64,000 nt of DNA from Opisthocomus hoazin (lineage: Eukaryota; Chordata; Aves; Opisthocomiformes; Opisthocomidae): NCBI RefSeq assembly GCF_030867145.1, contig NC_134421.1, positions 25,489,979 through 25,553,978 of the forward strand, read 5' to 3'. Position numbers and translations under genes: made by a program. Numbering within the stretch: the stretch's first letter is position 1; each line of letters starts with the position of its first letter. Shown piece by piece: positions 62,407 through 64,000 of this stretch. A model generated the notes under the pieces. It did not search any database. It saw only the letters and a program-made list of their open reading frames with translations, and was not told the origin of the DNA.

Positions 62407-64000
62407 CTATGTTTTGTGTAGCTGGGAGACAGAGATGAAAACTCAGTCTTATGTGTGCTTCTGTAAACTCTTTACATATTAAGGTAAACTCACTATTCCT
62501 TCCCTCTGTGAATTCATGAGATTTTCAGAAGACTAATTCTTTATTGCCATTCTAATGGTGTATTAGGGAACAAATAACAAATTTTCTTTATTTGCTCTCT
62601 CCTTTCAAGAGTCTGCATCTGCAGAAGCATGTACAAGAACGTCGTGAACAACACCTCTCACCACAGCTGTCTATTAAACAATGCATTCAGTAACCAACAG
62701 AGTGGAAAATAGAGCTCATCCATCATTCTAGTAGATACTATTTCCATAAGGCAGAAAAGGCACTGTAAAATATCTTAGCAATTAAAGAGGAACTGACTTT
62801 GTCTTCCTTTTCAGTGAAGAAGCTTTACTGCTACTTCTCCTTTAATACACTTACTGCTGTACTGCAACATCAACATCAGTACATAAATTCCACTTTATAT
62901 GGAAAGATTTCTTCAGAAACAATTTAAACAGTTCTACCTTCAGGGTGTATCCAAGTTGCTATCATCTTTTTGTTGATGTGAACAATAATAGTTTATAGTT
63001 CAAAAGATAAGGAGGACAAAATCTCTCTTCAGAACTTTCCCTTCACATTTAATATCACCAACAAAATATAAAAAAAGATACAGCACAAGAAAGTCCACTC
63101 TTTCTGAAGCATCAAACTGAGGAAGAAAACTACAGAAGTAGTGTTAACTTTACATGAATACAAAGCTTTTTATTTATAATCAACTCTTTCTTTTGCATTC
63201 TGCTGATACTATGAACATCATGAAGTTTTTTATATAGAAGACCTTGTTTTCTTTAAGTCACAGAAATTTGAAAACCAAATTCTTTTCAATGGTTTGGTGC
63301 TCATCAACAATAGAACCAATATTTTATATAATTCATTTGCAGTAAAGGAATCATAAGACTAGATTAGAATTATTTATTTTCCAAATCGTAAAGGATAATG
63401 TACTAACAAAAATCCAGATTTCTTCTGCTGTCTCATTACAGATTTATTTAACTGTGATTAGATAAATTTCACTATCAGTGAATTCCAATTAGAGATACAC
63501 AAAGGTGTTTAGCAGAGAAACAAGATTCTGGCGAATAAAAGTATCCTGGTTGTTTAAAACAAAGCCTCTGGGCTATTTATTTTTCCCCTTCTCAGGACTA
63601 TAGAGGCTACATAGGAATATAAAATGCTTTTCCTGAAATTGCGGTTATTTTGAAGGACTTTTCAGAATAAATTTTAATATCTTTGTCTAAATAGGAAGCT
63701 GTTATTTTCTATTTATGTGCAACCAAGACACCTAGAGTTAGAATGGTAAGAAAGCGCAAAATGTGAGTGTTGTATTACATAGTTTTACGTTTCATAAACT
63801 ACACCTACATTACAAAGCATTCTAGACATCTGTGTGAATGTTGGTAGTGTAGGAAAAACCCCATAATTCCTAAGTGTAGGAAAAATCTGCAATTATTATA
63901 TAAGTATCTCATATAGAGCTGATTTCTACTGAAAAAAAGAGTTAGCTGTCATGTCCCCACATGACTGATTTATTTTTAAAATTTTGTTTCTATTTTTACC
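62407..64000. other. AT-rich sequence to the right edge
   Basis: No exon or repeat recognised. No frame of note. Confidence 0.5.

Overview
The window reads as bird nuclear DNA. The evidence is several CR1 LINE copies (one ends in the octamer tail ATTCTGTG), two ERVL-type endogenous retroviruses and several LTRs of a kind I associate with avian genomes, set in AT-rich, largely single-copy sequence. A turtle or crocodilian is a weaker alternative. The species cannot be told from this sequence. I found no host protein-coding exon, rRNA, tRNA or CRISPR array. Every coding stretch I can recognise belongs to a retroelement, and all of those are broken.

Layout. A decayed CR1 3' end (+) opens the window (1-962). 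AT-rich sequence follows to 13.8 kb and hides a very old fragment resembling the RNase H and tyrosine recombinase of a DIRS-like retrotransposon (7.20-7.86 kb). A GC-richer retroelement island occupies 13.8-27.4 kb. It holds ERVL-A on the minus strand, with its integrase split by a nested CR1 on the plus strand; a minus-strand CR1 of another subfamily; ERVL-B on the minus strand, a deleted provirus bounded by GTTAA target duplications; and a second plus-strand CR1 whose reverse transcriptase core is still readable.

From 27.4 kb the AT-rich background returns. It contains a more convincing DIRS-like fossil (about 29.0-30.95 kb, recombinase domain at 29.9-30.7 kb), two copies of an unidentified dispersed repeat (34.6 and 38.7 kb), two damaged plus-strand LTRs of one family (45.9 and 48.0 kb), a probable solo LTR of another family (60.7-61.5 kb) and a 338-nt purine-only tract rich in GAAA (62.1-62.4 kb).

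Nothing here works together as a pathway. The window records successive insertions: DIRS-like elements oldest, then ERVL, then CR1 inserted into ERVL. All family assignments come from reading the sequence by eye, with no database search.
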